NCBI GenBank assembly: GCA_036768485.1
Contig: JAVLUZ010000835.1
Coordinates: 310,001-374,000, forward strand
Source: Mermis nigrescens
Lineage: Eukaryota; Nematoda; Enoplea; Mermithida; Mermithidae
Reading direction: 5' to 3'
DNA: 64,000 nt
Below the pieces are notes generated by a model that had not been told where the DNA came from, searched no databases, and worked only from the letters and a program-made list of their open reading frames with translations. This document shows, one piece after another, positions 10,572 through 22,225 of this stretch (within the stretch, counting starts at the first letter, position 1; each line of letters starts with the position of its first letter). The translations under genes and the position numbers were made by a program.

Positions 10572-12075
10572 GCTGCAGAATATACTTCGATTTTTTGCGT
10601 TGCTTAGAGAAAGCGTGATTTTTATCAGATTTTGCGACTTTAGGTACCAGCTTTTTCCTAGTCCCCTCCTTTTACATCCTTAACAATTCACAATTCCAAG
10701 TATATTCATCTTTTTTGTTCCATCGGAGCATTTTTCTTTGCTAGTACCCTACTTTTAATTAGCATGATTTGAGTACATCAGTCGGTAAACACATACAGTA
10801 ACATGCCACAATAATGACAGCAGTCCAAGAACACGGAAAACAATATTGTTCTTAACATCAGCCTTATCCTTTTTAAACAAGACAACCTTACATTATTTAA
10901 AGCAGATCAAAGTTTTTCAGCAAAAACTCAAAAATTTACGCAAATATCAAGTGTAAGGAACACTAACGCTCCGATTTGGAAGTAAAATAAATTTGTAGTA
11001 TAAACTACATATTAACAACAAATAAATAGTGCAAACTTTACACAACTACTAAGTGTAGAGAAAACTAACAGTCAGATTCCCAATTCTGATTTTACGTAGA
11101 ACATTTTGAAAAAAATTAAGCTTCCGTTAGGCTCTAGAACTAAAGTTAATATGCAGTGTAAACTTTACACAACCACAAAGTGTAAAGAAAATTTCAATCG
11201 GATTCGTAGTTCTGATATTACTCTGATATTGCGATCAACATTTATTGAAAAATTAGGTCTCCACAATGGCCCGAGGACAAAAAAATATCAGATGTAAACC
11301 ATTTTACACCACTGTTGAGTGCAAACAAACTAGCATATCACATTTGGGTCTGGTTCATTTTTAGACTTGAGATTATGTCCAGGCTCATAACCCAAAACTT
11401 GGCAGAAAAAAACAAGACAGAAACACGTTTAACTCCCCATTTTTTGACTTTACACCTCCAGAAAAGGCTGAATAATGATGTAAACAAACGCAATTCGCTG
11501 TGACGCGTACCCCTTAGAAAATACTCTATTTTTATCCTATCCGACCTCGCCCGACTTCTGAACAGAGAAAGTGGCGAACAAAAAAATGGACAAACACGTA
11601 TTTTTTACTGTCCACCACATTGTAAACTTTAAAAATCTAAACCTAACGCCCTATCGAGTGTAAATAAATTCGGTTCGGGCCAGTTTGTAGCCCTTTGATT
11701 GTAGTACCTTTGTACGTGCCAAACTTATGTTCCGCAAAATATTTGATATGATTTATCAATCAAAATACGAAAAAACCTGTTTTTACGCCCATTTTACACC
11801 TCAGATTTCGAACTTTACACCCCATAAACAACTGAATATCACGTTTTTTTTGAACGCGGCTTGCTTCGACGTGTAGCTCTTCCAAGTAACTTTATTTCTA
11901 TCTTATTCAATTCACCCCAACTCAAAACCGAAAAAGTTGACAGAGAAATCTTGGAAAAAATCTGTTTTTTTACAATCCACTAGAGTGTAAAGTTTAAAAC
12001 CCTGATACTAACTGCGTATTGATTGTAGAAAAATTTGCTGGTAAGCAAAATATAGCCCTTGATCCGTAGTACATA
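10572..12075 (-). repeat. right arm of large diverged inverted repeat
   Basis: Read in reverse complement, this follows the left arm (570-3,365) in order. It has a copy of the 168-bp repeat at 10,572-10,745, then the block matching 3,045-3,200, then the block matching 2,380-2,530, then the GTGTAAA-box blocks matching about 600-1,500. It is shorter than the left arm, lacking the extra insertion and part of the tandem array. Confidence 0.65.
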
Positions 12076-12431
12076 TCTGTAATGAAACAGATGAACTTGT
12101 CATCATGCATCAAGTCAGGGTCACAATGTGAAAGTCTACTTGCGCAGGATAAAGCAATACCATATTATTCGATCAATTATTTCTTTACTGTATGCCATCA
12201 GAATTGCGCTGATTGATTGGTTTGGTTCTCTCCGTTCTGATTCCTGTCTGACTTAGAAATGGATGGATGTTCTTATGTGGCACTGCGCCTTCTGCTACTC
12301 GCTGCACTTGTAAATTAGCGATAGTCGTTGTCCCGTGAAAAGACGAATTATTGTTTAACGGAATGATTTGTTTCAAATGCAGCCACAGTATTAAATGCAA
12401 TAGGATTTTACTGAAGAGTTATTCTTCGTTT

Positions 12432-12563
12432 ATGACTCAGAATACTGATGGCGCCGAATCGCGATCAAATCGTTTTGGAAAGAAACAGCGTTTTATTGAG
12501 AAATTAGAAGGAAGAATGGAAGCAGAAAGGTATAAGCCTAACAGCAGGCCTGTTTGGGAGTGA
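12432..12563 (+). CDS. short unrecognised hydrophilic ORF
   Basis: The frame starts with ATG (MTQNTDGAESRSN) and runs through RFGKKQRFIEKLEGRMEAER to a TGA, 43 codons, charged and helical in character. The frame stays open upstream to about 12,351. It lies between the right inverted-repeat arm and a family C element. It may be the last exon of a small protein or a transposon gene fragment; I do not recognise it. No acceptor site was convincingly placed. Confidence 0.3.
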   Translation: MTQNTDGAESRSNRFGKKQRFIEKLEGRMEAERYKPNSRPVWE

Positions 12564-12715
12564 GGTGATTGGGTAATCTTCCCTTGAAAATTTCTTTAGC
12601 ATTTTCAATTAAGAAACTAGATAGGGTAAAGTTTGTAACTTGGGACGGCTCCCATCTTGGAACAAACTTTTTAATGATCGGAACTTGTTATAGAAATATA
12701 AGCTTAGGTAGTCCG

Positions 12716-13123
12716 CAGGCCCGTATCCAGGGGGGATAGGGGCACGTGCCCCTCCCCAGAAATGAAATAAGGGAAATTGATTTTTTCTCTACTCCCCCTT
12801 TGCTTTTTTAGCCAAAAATTGCGAAAAATTTTCAGCGCTTTACGCCGAATTTCGGAATTATAATTAAGTCTATTTAATCCCAAGTGCGCGGTTTAAACAC
12901 TCAATTTTTAGTCTTTATACAACCTAAAGCTTATTTTGCTCCCATGTCGTCTGTTTTCACAGGTTTTAGGAGGGACCTGGGTATCAAAATTAACAAAGAG
13001 TATAGCTCTAGTGGTCGTAAAACGCCTTCTTTAATTCATCCTTTGGTCCCTCATCCCCCATTACGTTTTAAAAAAAATTTGGTCGTGCCCCCCTCCCGAA
13101 ACAAAATCCGGGATACGACCCTG
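12716..13123. mobile_element. hAT-like MITE, family C copy 1
   Basis: It begins CAGGCCCGTATCCAGG and ends CCGGGATACGACCCTG, the inverted terminal repeats of family C. Flanks GTAGTCCG and GTATTTTG match at 5 of 8 positions, which fits a decayed 8-bp target duplication. The internal AGCGCTTTACGCCGAAT is a degenerate form of the shared GC hairpin. Confidence 0.75.
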
Positions 13124-13610
13124 GTATTTTGGACAGACTACTACAAATGGATTTTTTATTGATGTATCCTTGCATGCCTTTGCTATTTTGATCGATTTGT
13201 GACTGAAAAAATAAATTTTTCGTAGCTTTGTAGAATTTTGATGGCAACGCACGTAACTTCGGCATATCATTATTTTAGAGGTGACAGCAGCATATCCTGG
13301 GGTCTTCTACGTCGAACTGTTTAACTATGCACAAATAAAAACGATTTTACGCAAGCATACTGACGTTTCAGTCATATTACTACTTTGATCTAACTTGAGA
13401 TGAGACAGTAGAATTTAACTTGAGACACCTCGCAAAAAATCGCTAATTTTTCCAGTTTCTTCTCAAGAATTTAATACGCTTGATAAAAGAAACATGCAAC
13501 ATGCAATTAACAAGCGTCCATAAAAGGAGTAAGTCAGCACCGACCTGCAACAAGCCTTAGGGAGTACAAAAATCATGAAATGTCAATGAGAAAGATCAGC
13601 GAGTTCTTAT

Positions 13611-13840
13611 CGGGGTGAGACCAAAGAAATATAGTGAAGTTTTGACTTCTGAGATAGCATCAAATCGGTTAAAGGAGCAAGAAAAAGCTAAGGCCGCCAA
13701 AAATTCCAAAAAAATCGACCAAAAAATGACGTACGAAAATGGAATCTGATGAGGAATGCGCCTATTTTGAGTGTGAGCGAGAATGGACTGATGATACTCT
13801 TGAAGAAAAATGTCTTTATTGCAATATGTAGGTATTTGTG
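13611..13840 (+). pseudogene. C-terminal relic of a pogo/Tigger-like transposase
   Basis: One frame encodes KYSEVLTSEIASNRLKEQEK and a lysine-rich run (KAKAAKNSKKI), then stops. The next frame continues SDEECAYFECEREWTDDTL and EEKCLYCN. The layout (ILTS-type motif, charged helix, acidic SDEE linker, then Cys-pair finger) is that of the C-terminus of insect pogo/Tigger DDE transposases. The break needs a frameshift near 13,747. The DDE core was not seen upstream. The assignment rests on the tail only. Confidence 0.4.
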
Positions 13841-14712
13841 TCAAACTGATCTGCAACAAATGCCCCATTAGTGATTTTAACAAGATGAGAAATTCTGTTG
13901 TTCCAAATGCACTGCTACAATCGATGTTGATGATTAATTTGTTCTCGAAGAGTTTATCTGATCGAAAATTGCAATCTGTAATAATATTTTGCTTTAAATG
14001 AGAGATCTAAGCTTTGGCATTCTTCCACTGTCACCTGACAAATAATTCGAGCCTTTCTTTCTTTCTAAATTACATCTTTAAAAAAAATTCTTGTGTTCCG
14101 AGTTGGGTGCGTGTTGCACCTATTTTGGGACACCTACCACGTTTTTAAAAAAGTATAGCTCCGCCCCAAAATGCAGCTGTGCTCGTAAACTTTATCGAAT
14201 GATAGAGTAAAGGTTCATTTGTAATCTTGCAAAATTTTGTTACACACTTTTGTTTTTCCGTGACAGCAGATGCCCAAGTAGCAAAGTCCGTCCCAAGTAA
14301 GGTGTTTTACCCTAAGTATTCGGTTTTTGACGTCTCACAGCATAAAAATACTCAAATGTTCGGCAATTAATTTAATCAAAATAATATTTAGGTATGCAAT
14401 TTTCCTTCCAGATAAAATTTTTTGTAAATTAAAATTTTCTGCTTGCCTATCTATTTCTCGTAAAAATGTCGAATTCAACTGAAAAGAATGAAAATATCGA
14501 AGTTTTTACGTCAGACATAGTTTCCTTTATTGTTTATCTAAAGAAAGCTCTCTTATACGGCGCATTTTATATACCTTAATATGTACATTTTTGCAACGTC
14601 TGTCCTCAAGAGGGCTGCAAAATTCGGTTTGAAAGAGTAAAAATGACACAAATCTTGTGGATTACTTAATTTTTTAATTTTTTATTTTTTATAGCTTTAT
14701 ACTCGCATGTAG

Positions 14713-15569
14713 CGCGCCTTGAATTTTGCATGCGCAGTCTCCATTAACTTTTGTTGCAGTCGGATTTTAGCGAGCGGACCTCAGTGGCCATTAGTGGGCC
14801 GCTGTTAAGCACTTGCAGCCGATTGACGGACTGCTTTCGAACTACTGCGGCCGTTCGTGGACTGCAGTGGCCGTTGGATGCTGACTGCAGTTACTTTACT
14901 GTAAGTACGGAAACATGTATAGTATCACTGCTTGCATATTGCGTTATTTGTCGCACAAACGGGAAAAAAATTTTCTCAACCTGCTTTGATTTTTCGCATG
15001 CGTGCGTTTCAGAAGTGTGTGCGTGCTGCATGTCCAGTCCGAGAAAAAGAGGTAAAAATAGATTGGAATTTTCGTGCATATCATTATAATTCTCGTTTCC
15101 TCCATTGGAATCTCATCTAAGAGATAATGGGCATAAAAATGAAAGAGAATAGTATTTCCTGTGTGCGATCGATTGCATATTGCTCTGCAGCAAAAGAGCA
15201 TTTTAAAATTAATTTCAGGCTGAGAGCTTTCCGCGTTTTAGAACAAATTCATGGTTAATAAAGAGCAAAAGATTTAAGAATCATATAGGCCCGAAATTTA
15301 TTTTGCCATTAGTTATATGATTTTAAAAAGCGCATCATTTCGAGTAAATCCAAATTAGCAATAAAATCAAAGCAAATTGCTCTTATCTTTTGGAGGAAAA
15401 GGTTTTTCAAGAGGGAATTTTCCTTCTTCTACAAACCATATTTCACTCTTATATTGCAAAATTGGGAAGAGAGAATGAATAGTGACTATAAGGTCTAAGC
15501 TGAATATAAAATTTAACAAAATAGTGAAACACAGATGACAAATAGTTTTGTAAATTAATTGTACATCAT
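14713..15569 (+). mobile_element. fold-back element, left arm (857 bp)
   Basis: It starts CGCGCCTTGAATTTTGCATG and is the inverted copy of 16,220-17,090. The outer half differs from its partner by only a few single-base changes and 1-bp indels. It holds a CG-rich subterminal stretch (GGCCGTTCGTGGACTGCAGT). The 112-codon frame in it is mirrored in the other arm only because the arms are copies. Confidence 0.85.
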
Positions 15570-16219
15570 AAAATTTTTGTTAAAATAAACTAAACAATAA
15601 ATATCGTAATGCCTTTAAAATACAAAATTGATAAAAAGCTCCTGATTATCCGCTTTCCAAGATATTTTGTATCTTCGCTTTTTTCATTTATTTATATACA
15701 ATATGTACATCAATAATATATTCAGTTCAGAAGTGAAATACATCATATAATGTCTGTCTCCTCAGGCAAGCATATACTTCAAAAAATATTGCCCGTTCTA
15801 TTATTTCGTGCAAATTTTATTCTGACCACCCAACTTCATTCGCAATTTTTCTTGTTCAATTCAAGTACTAAGTATTTTATATGCGTATCTACCATTTTGT
15901 ATTTATTCTATTCAGTGGACATACACCTACACACACATGTATTCAACGCAAAGCTTGAAAACACGACAACAAATTTTTACCTCCTGATATTTTAATACAC
16001 AAGCTCAAAAAGATTTTGCTCGCATTCCCTGCTCTCTGTTTGACGGAGGACGCATAAATTTTGCTGATCAGATAGCGAATTGGCTGGCGTTTGCAACAGG
16101 CTGTGCCTAAAACTTGAATCTCCTGCGCAAAAAGTGTAGTAATCGAGCGTTCAATTTCGACTTAACTTAAGTGGGAATAAATCGAAATATTGCAACCAAA
16201 ATAACTCAGCGCACTATGC
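15570..16219. mobile_element. fold-back element, central spacer
   Basis: 650 bp of AT-rich single-copy sequence lie between the two arms. I see no transposase motif. An 81-codon frame at 15,750-15,995 lacks recognisable features and is not called as a gene. Confidence 0.6.
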
Positions 16220-17090
16220 ATGATGTACAATTAATTTGCAAAACTATTTGTCATCTGTATTTCACTATTTTGTTAAATTTTATATTTATGTAGCTTAGAC
16301 CTTACAGTTACTATTTCACTATTCATTCTCTCTTCCCAATTTTGCAATATAAGAGTGAAAAATATGCGTTTGTAGAAGAAGGAAAATACCCTTTTGAAAA
16401 ACCTTTTCCTCCAAAAGATAAGAGCATTTGCTTTGATTTTATTGCTAATTTTGATTTAGTCGAAAAGATGCGCTCTTTAAAATCATATAACTAATGGCGA
16501 AAGAAATTTCGGGTTATATGATTTTTAAATCTTTTACTCTTTATTGGCCATAAATTTGTATCTAAAACGCGGAACGCTCTCAGCCTGAAATTGATTTTAA
16601 AATGCTCTTTTGCTGCAGAGCAATATGCAATCGATCGCACACAGGAAATACTATTCTCTTTCATTTTTATGCCCATTATCTCTTAGATGAGATTCCAATG
16701 GAGGAAACGAGAATTATAATGATATGCACGAAAATTCCAATCTATTTTTACCTTTTTTCTCGGACTGGACATGCAGCACGCACACACTTCTGAAACGCAC
16801 GCCATGCGAAAAATCAAAGCAGGTTGAGAAAATTTTTTTCCCGTTTGTGCGACAAATAACGCAATATGCAAGCAGTGATACTATACATGTTTCCGTACTT
16901 ACAGTAAAGTAACTGCAGTCAGCATCCAACGGCCACTGCAGTCCACGAACGGCCGCAGTAGTTCGAAAGCAGTCCGTCAATCGGCTGCAAGTGCTTAACA
17001 GCGGCCCACTAATGGCCACTGAGGTCCGCTTGCTAAAATCCGACTGCAACAAAAGTTAATGGAGACTGCGCATGCAAAATTCAAGGCGCG
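16220..17090 (-). mobile_element. fold-back element, right arm (871 bp)
   Basis: This is the inverted copy of 14,713-15,569, ending TGCAAAATTCAAGGCGCG. Flanks (GCATGTAG on the left, TACTTATA on the right) do not give a clear target duplication, so the superfamily is undetermined. Confidence 0.85.
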
Positions 17091-17099
17091 TACTTATAT

Positions 17100-17737
17100 C
17101 ATGTATATTATTGAATAAAGGCCCGGGGCACGGGCCCAATTAAAAACAATGTTTTAAAACTTCTAGAAGTTAATGTAGTCGAATGGTACTATCACATTAG
17201 CAACATTGGTCTCTGAAAATGGATTAAAACTGCTAGTGTGGACTATTTCGGGCCTTTCTGTACACACTGATCATCACAATATCCTCTTAGCTTTATGCAC
17301 TGAGTTCATTTTTACTTTTATTTAAGCATTTCTGTGTTTTTATGCATTTCACCATGAATTACTGCAGTGCAGTCCAGCTAAGAGTCTGACGTGTATTTAT
17401 AAATGTAAATAATGTACAGCATGAATAGTGATCGATCGTTGCATCATATGTAGTAGGTGGTGGCACTGCAAAGGTTTATAAGCAAAGCTTTTCATCCAGT
17501 CGCGGAACTGCAATATGAATCAGCTAAGATTTAAGATTTATTATAATTCGTTAAGATTTCTGTCACATACAATTACAAACTAAAATTATTTCAGGACATC
17601 CATGATTCAATTTTGAAACTAGCCATATTCTCACGTTTCTTGCCCTTAAACATATATCGCAAGTTCTTTACAGAACCGTGCTGACCACAAGCTTCAGTGG
17701 ATCTCTGACTTGTTAGAATATCAAGCCGAAATTATGG
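17100..17737. other. no gene seen
   Basis: AT-rich sequence between the fold-back element and a family E copy. No frame above chance, no RNA gene and no delimited repeat was found. Confidence 0.4.
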
Positions 17738-17745
17738 GATGCAGC

Positions 17746-18406
17746 CAGTGTTTTTGTACTCGGCAAAGATTTTTCCCGATGTACAAAGGCTTTTCGGGAC
17801 CGTCTTTGAACATGTACAAAGATTTTTTGGGAAGACAAAAATTGCGGAAAAGGTCTGAAATTCGCAAAAATTTTCGGCGCTCTGCGCCGAAATGAGTAAT
17901 TGTGTGTTCTATATATCTTTATAATGGCAGAAATTACATTTCAAAAGGAAAATGTTAAATTTTTCGGCACTTTGCGCCGTTTTAAGACGATTCTTAGTAA
18001 TTTTTGCCCTCAGAGACCCATAAATTAGCTAAAATACACTACAAAAAGTCGAACAATTCTGTTTTTACCACAGTAAAATCGCTACAGTACCATATTGTAG
18101 TACCCAAAAATTTGTGTGTACAAAATGTACTAAGATTTTTGGGAAGACAAAAACTGTAACAATCTGTGAAATTCCCAAAAATTTTCGGCTCTTCGAGCCG
18201 TTTTGAGAACAATTTTTAGTAATTTTTGGCGTTAGAAACCCAATAAATTAGCTAAAATACAAAAATCGAAAAGCCTATTTTACCACATTAAAATCGCTAC
18301 TGTACTATATTATAGTACACAAAAATTTGCATGTACAAAATGTACAAAGTTTTTTTGGGACTATCTTTGTACATGTACAAACGGGTCTTGTACAAAAAAA
18401 ACACTG
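17746..18406. mobile_element. hAT-like MITE, family E copy 2
   Basis: Ends are CAGTGTTTTTGTACTCGG and GTACAAAAAAAACACTG. The target duplication GATGCAGC is perfect (17,738-17,745 and 18,407-18,414). At 661 bp it is the longest E copy, because the inner segment with the GGCGCT...GCGCCG hairpin is partly duplicated (17,872, 17,960 and 18,183). Confidence 0.9.
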
Positions 18407-18414
18407 GATGCAGC

Positions 18415-19050
18415 ACGAATCAGCTCATTTAATGAGTGCTTAATATTTGTCTTGCCTTTTTTATGATAATGTAGCATGAAACAGCGCTTGAAAATTCGGA
18501 AGGTCCAAGCAAAGAACGCTAGAATCATTGAAATTAAGCTGCTAGATCCTTTTTAATCATGCACATGGAATAAAATAAATGACTTTGCTGAGAATTGAAT
18601 TGGCGCAAAGCGCCCAAAATTTTTTTATAATCACTTTGATGACTGTGGAAACCGTAGCTGCTTGTTTGTGCTAAAAATAATGCTTATGAAAAATGAATTT
18701 AATTCTTCAAGCTGCAGTAAAGGTCATGGATTGTGAAAAGTGGTCGGAATCCCTAGCATCGATCGATCACCTGGCGTATAGCTAATCTCAATTTAATTTT
18801 GAAAATATATACTTAAAGGACAAACTCTTCTATGATAAAAGCTAAGCTAAATTTAATTGTAGAAATATATACATAAATGGCAAACTCTTATAATAAAGCG
18901 TTATCTTACCATTTTGATAATATCTTGTTGTCATAACCTATATTGAATCTTTAACTCATATTTAATCTAAAATTTTGTATGTATTTTTGTCTTACTAAAT
19001 CTGTCTAAACTTAGTACATATATTATTTATTGATGTTTATATTAATTATA
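18415..19050. other. no gene seen
   Basis: AT-rich DNA with a local duplication: AATATATACTTAAAGGACAAACTC near 18,805 and AATATATACATAAATGGCAAACTC near 18,865 are similar. Nothing coding is visible. Confidence 0.4.
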
Positions 19051-19062
19051 CACATATGTATG

Positions 19063-20217
19063 CAGGCCCGTATCCAGGGGGGGGCGGGGGGGGCCTGCCC
19101 CCCCCCCCCGAAATGGGAAAAAATTTTTGTTTTTCCCAAGGGTTCCCCCAAAGGGAAAAATGAAAAATTGGCGAAGTTGGTCTGAAACACCACCAAAACA
19201 GGTTTTTAGCGTACTTTTGAGCTAGAAAACACAAAATTTTCCGGCGCTTCGCGCCGGATTTATTGTTTATGTAAGGTTTTGTCTTCTAAACCGCTGAAAA
19301 TCGCTCAAATTTGAGTTAGACATAGAAAGTATGTCAATTTTTTTCTAACGCTTTGCGCCGGATTCATTGTTTAGCTATAGTTTTTGCCTTCTAGCTCACT
19401 CAAAACAGCTCAAATTTGAGTTATGACATGGGTACAGGCCTGTATCCAGGGGGCATGGGGAAAAAATTTTTGTTTCTCTCAAGGGTCCCCCGAAGGGAAA
19501 AATGAAAAATTGGCGAAGTGCGTCTGAAACAGCGCCTAAACAGGTTTTTAGCGTACTTTTGAGCTAGTAAACTCAAAATTTTCCGGCGATTCGCGCCGGA
19601 TTTATTGTTTACGTATAGTTTTGTCTTCTGAACCGCTAAAAATCGCTCAAATTAGAGTTAGATATAGAGAGCATGTCAATTTTTTTCTAGTGCTGTGCGC
19701 CGGATTCATTGTTTAGTTATAGTTTTTGCCTTCTAGCTCACTCAAAACAGCTCAAATTTGAGTTATGACATGGGAAACATGAAATTTTTCCGGCGCTTCG
19801 CGCCGTATCTATTGTTTATATGTTTTTTTGTCTTCTAGTCCGCTCAAAACCGCTCAAATTTGAGGTTGATATGCAGAGCATGTCAATTTTTTCGGCGCTT
19901 CGCGCCGAATTATTAATTATCCGTATTGTTTTTCTCTGTAAAGCACAATGATTAAGTACAAAGGCAAGAGATAAGAAATAATTCGCCGATTAGGTGATGA
20001 GAAATCAGCTTAAATGATAAATTTGCTGTATATCAAAATGAAATAAAGTGAAAATTTTTTAATTTTTTTAGTCGAAATTTTTCTTCACCGTTGTATAGAG
20101 CTCGCCGAGATACGCTCAAAACTGTCTTTCTTTTCGCCTATCTCCTAATGGTTCTCGAGATATCTGGTCTCAAAAATTTTCGGCCCCCCCCGAAATAAAA
20201 TCCTGGATACGGGCCTG
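19063..20217. mobile_element. hAT-like non-autonomous element, family C copy 2 (1,155 bp)
   Basis: Terminal repeats are CAGGCCCGTATCCAGG and CCTGGATACGGGCCTG. The flanking 8-mers are identical (TATGTATG at 19,055-19,062 and 20,218-20,225), although this word is also locally repetitive. Internally a block of about 380 bp is repeated (19,130 and 19,490), and the GGCGCTTCGCGCCG hairpin occurs at least six times (19,235-19,905). A second terminus-like CAGGCCTGTATCCAGG at 19,436 suggests an internal duplication or a nested copy. Confidence 0.85.
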
Positions 20218-20225
20218 TATGTATG

Positions 20226-20960
20226 TATATCGGCTATACTTAAACATATAATAGTCAGACCTTAATAAGTACCTATATTTGGTATATATCTATACACATA
20301 TATCCGTAAGCATGTAAGCCCTGGCCCGGGTCCGGGCGCGGGCCTGAGCCCGGGGTTTTTTGAGCCTGGTCGATCACTGGGTCCTCGGCCAAGTTTAGAG
20401 GGTGGGGTAAATGAACTTCAAAACAAAAATGGCAAAAAAAAGCACCTAAAATGATTAAAAAACAGAAGCCTTCGCTAAAAATCGCGAAGGAGTTTAAAAA
20501 TTTTCTGACTTCGACGGGGATAGGAGGAACGACTAACTTTGCTTGGGGGTTCGTGTAACTTCTCGTGACTTAACTGGATTAAAGGCACAATACTGTAGCA
20601 AACTAGCTCCTCTCTGATGACCTCGCCTATTTGTTTGATTTTTCCATGTTGCTGTGTTTTTTCAGTATTTGTTTCTCTCTCCCTTCATAGCGTTCTATTT
20701 AGAATCTCGTGCCTCATAAAACCTGTAATTTCTGATTAATTCTTTTTAGGTATCTACATTTGTGCAATTTATCGCGTCTCTTTTGCTTCCTTTACACTAA
20801 CAGCACGCTTCTCGTTTACCTTTTTGTTTTGGAATATCTAATTTGTTTCCTTTTACTTCCATTTTTTAAAATTTTTTTCATTATCCTTATTATTTTTTAG
20901 TCTTTTCTTTTTCTTCTCCATTTTTATGTTTTGTCGTAATTGACCACTTCTTATTATTGC
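20226..20960. other. no gene seen; includes a family F-like fragment
   Basis: The stretch 20,390-20,560 has the family F internal style (GGTAAATGAACTTC, CTAAAATGATTAAAAAACAG), but its ends cannot be placed. The rest is pyrimidine-rich AT DNA without a credible frame. Confidence 0.35.
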
Positions 20961-20965
20961 ACTTA

Positions 20966-21329
20966 CAGGCCCGTAACCAGGATCCGGCCAGGATGAGGGC
21001 GAATCCAACATAAACTGGTCTATATCTCGGGAAATTCGTCGGGATAGCTCGCAAAAACCGCTTTTTCCGACGTTTTTCGACATACTTTATCCATTAAGAT
21101 CATAAAATCCGAACTTTTCGAAAATTTTTTCTTACTAAAAAACGCTATAAAAGCGTCGTTTTTTGGCCGCGCATGAGCCAAAATTATGGAAATTACTTCA
21201 CATCTGGCGCGAAGCACCGGGAATTCGAAGATTTGACGGCAAATCCATGCGATTTTTCCATCTTTCCGTGCATTATCTTACCTCAAAATTTTTTTCCGGC
21301 CAAGGGGGGGCGCCTTAAGTACGACCCTG
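20966..21329. mobile_element. hAT-like MITE, family C copy 3
   Basis: It begins CAGGCCCGTAACCAGG and ends GTACGACCCTG. Flanks TGCACTTA and TGCATACA agree at 5 of 8 positions, an old target duplication. It is followed directly by a family B copy. Confidence 0.7.
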
Positions 21330-21331
21330 TG

Positions 21332-21790
21332 CATACATTAACATAGGTGGTGAGGAAGTTTAACTCCCATTAGCGTTAGGCTTAGCGGTACTGTCTGGCA
21401 ATTTTGAGCTTGGCAGAATATTTTTTGCAACATTTTCGAAGATAAATGCAGTAATAATGTCAAAATTGCTGGAATAATTAATTCTATATGTTGTTTACTC
21501 AAAAAGCGTCCAATATTGTGTCAACGCAACATGGTCTAAAAATCAAAATTTCTCGCCAAATTATTCAATTTCTTTATTTTTCAGTGTTAAATGCGATATA
21601 ATACAGTCAAAATGAGCCGCAAATACTGAAAAGTGTGTTCTTCCTTACCAATTAAAAGTGCTCTAACTTTTATATAGGCTATTTTGACCATTTTCATCGT
21701 GTGACTAGCAAAAAAACGTAATCACTAAGTTTTCTGGTCTGGATTTCTGGAATTTGCCCTCTCCTGCCGACTCTGAATTTGGGAATCTGT
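21332..21790. mobile_element. hAT-like MITE, family B copy 1 (reverse orientation)
   Basis: It starts CATACATTAACATAGG and shares the family B interior: GTCTGGCAATTTTGAGC, the AAAAGCGNCCAAAATTG stretch, AAATGCGATATAATACAGTC, and CTGCCGACTCTGA at the far end. The right boundary is approximate and no clean target duplication was found. Confidence 0.6.
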
Positions 21791-21947
21791 GAACACTCCC
21801 TTCTCACTTTTCCTGATTATAATGCCTCACATGCGCTACATATATCTTGACAGTTCGGTGCTAAGATCCATTGAAATATACATAGGTACACATTTATCTA
21901 GGTATGCATGCAATGTACAGATAAGAACACAACTAACAATACACATT

Positions 21948-22140
21948 CGGTTGGCAGGCATCCGGTTGCCAACCATTCTCTAGGTCCGGGCGCAACCGGC
22001 TAGACATCCATTCACAACTGGTTGCCCTCGCAATCGGTTGGGTCGGCACGAAATTATTCTCTTGATCATCCACCAACCGCGTGTGGAAAGTTGTGTTTGT
22101 GAAAAAAACGCAACCGGTTGACAACCAAACAACCGGAGGA
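21948..22140. promoter_or_regulatory. cluster of AACCGG/CCGGTT motifs
   Basis: About eight copies of CGGTTG, CAACCGG or close variants lie within 190 bp, including the full palindrome CAACCGGTTG near 22,110. AACCGGTT is the known core of Grainyhead/CP2-type sites. The cluster lies about 650 bp upstream of the coding block at 22.8 kb. It could be an enhancer or simply a degenerate minisatellite. Confidence 0.3.
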
Positions 22141-22225
22141 AGAGTTGCGGGTTGTGGTCTTTAGTTGTGTTCAGTACTGTACCTCTGTAGATAGTTGAGT
22201 TGTTTTATCTATATTCCATTCCGTC

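Noticed and set aside
14751..15089. 112-codon open frame in the fold-back arm, found again in the other arm (16,714-17,052)
   Set aside because: The two frames match because the arms are near-identical inverted copies; this is not independent conservation, and the sequence has no recognisable domain.
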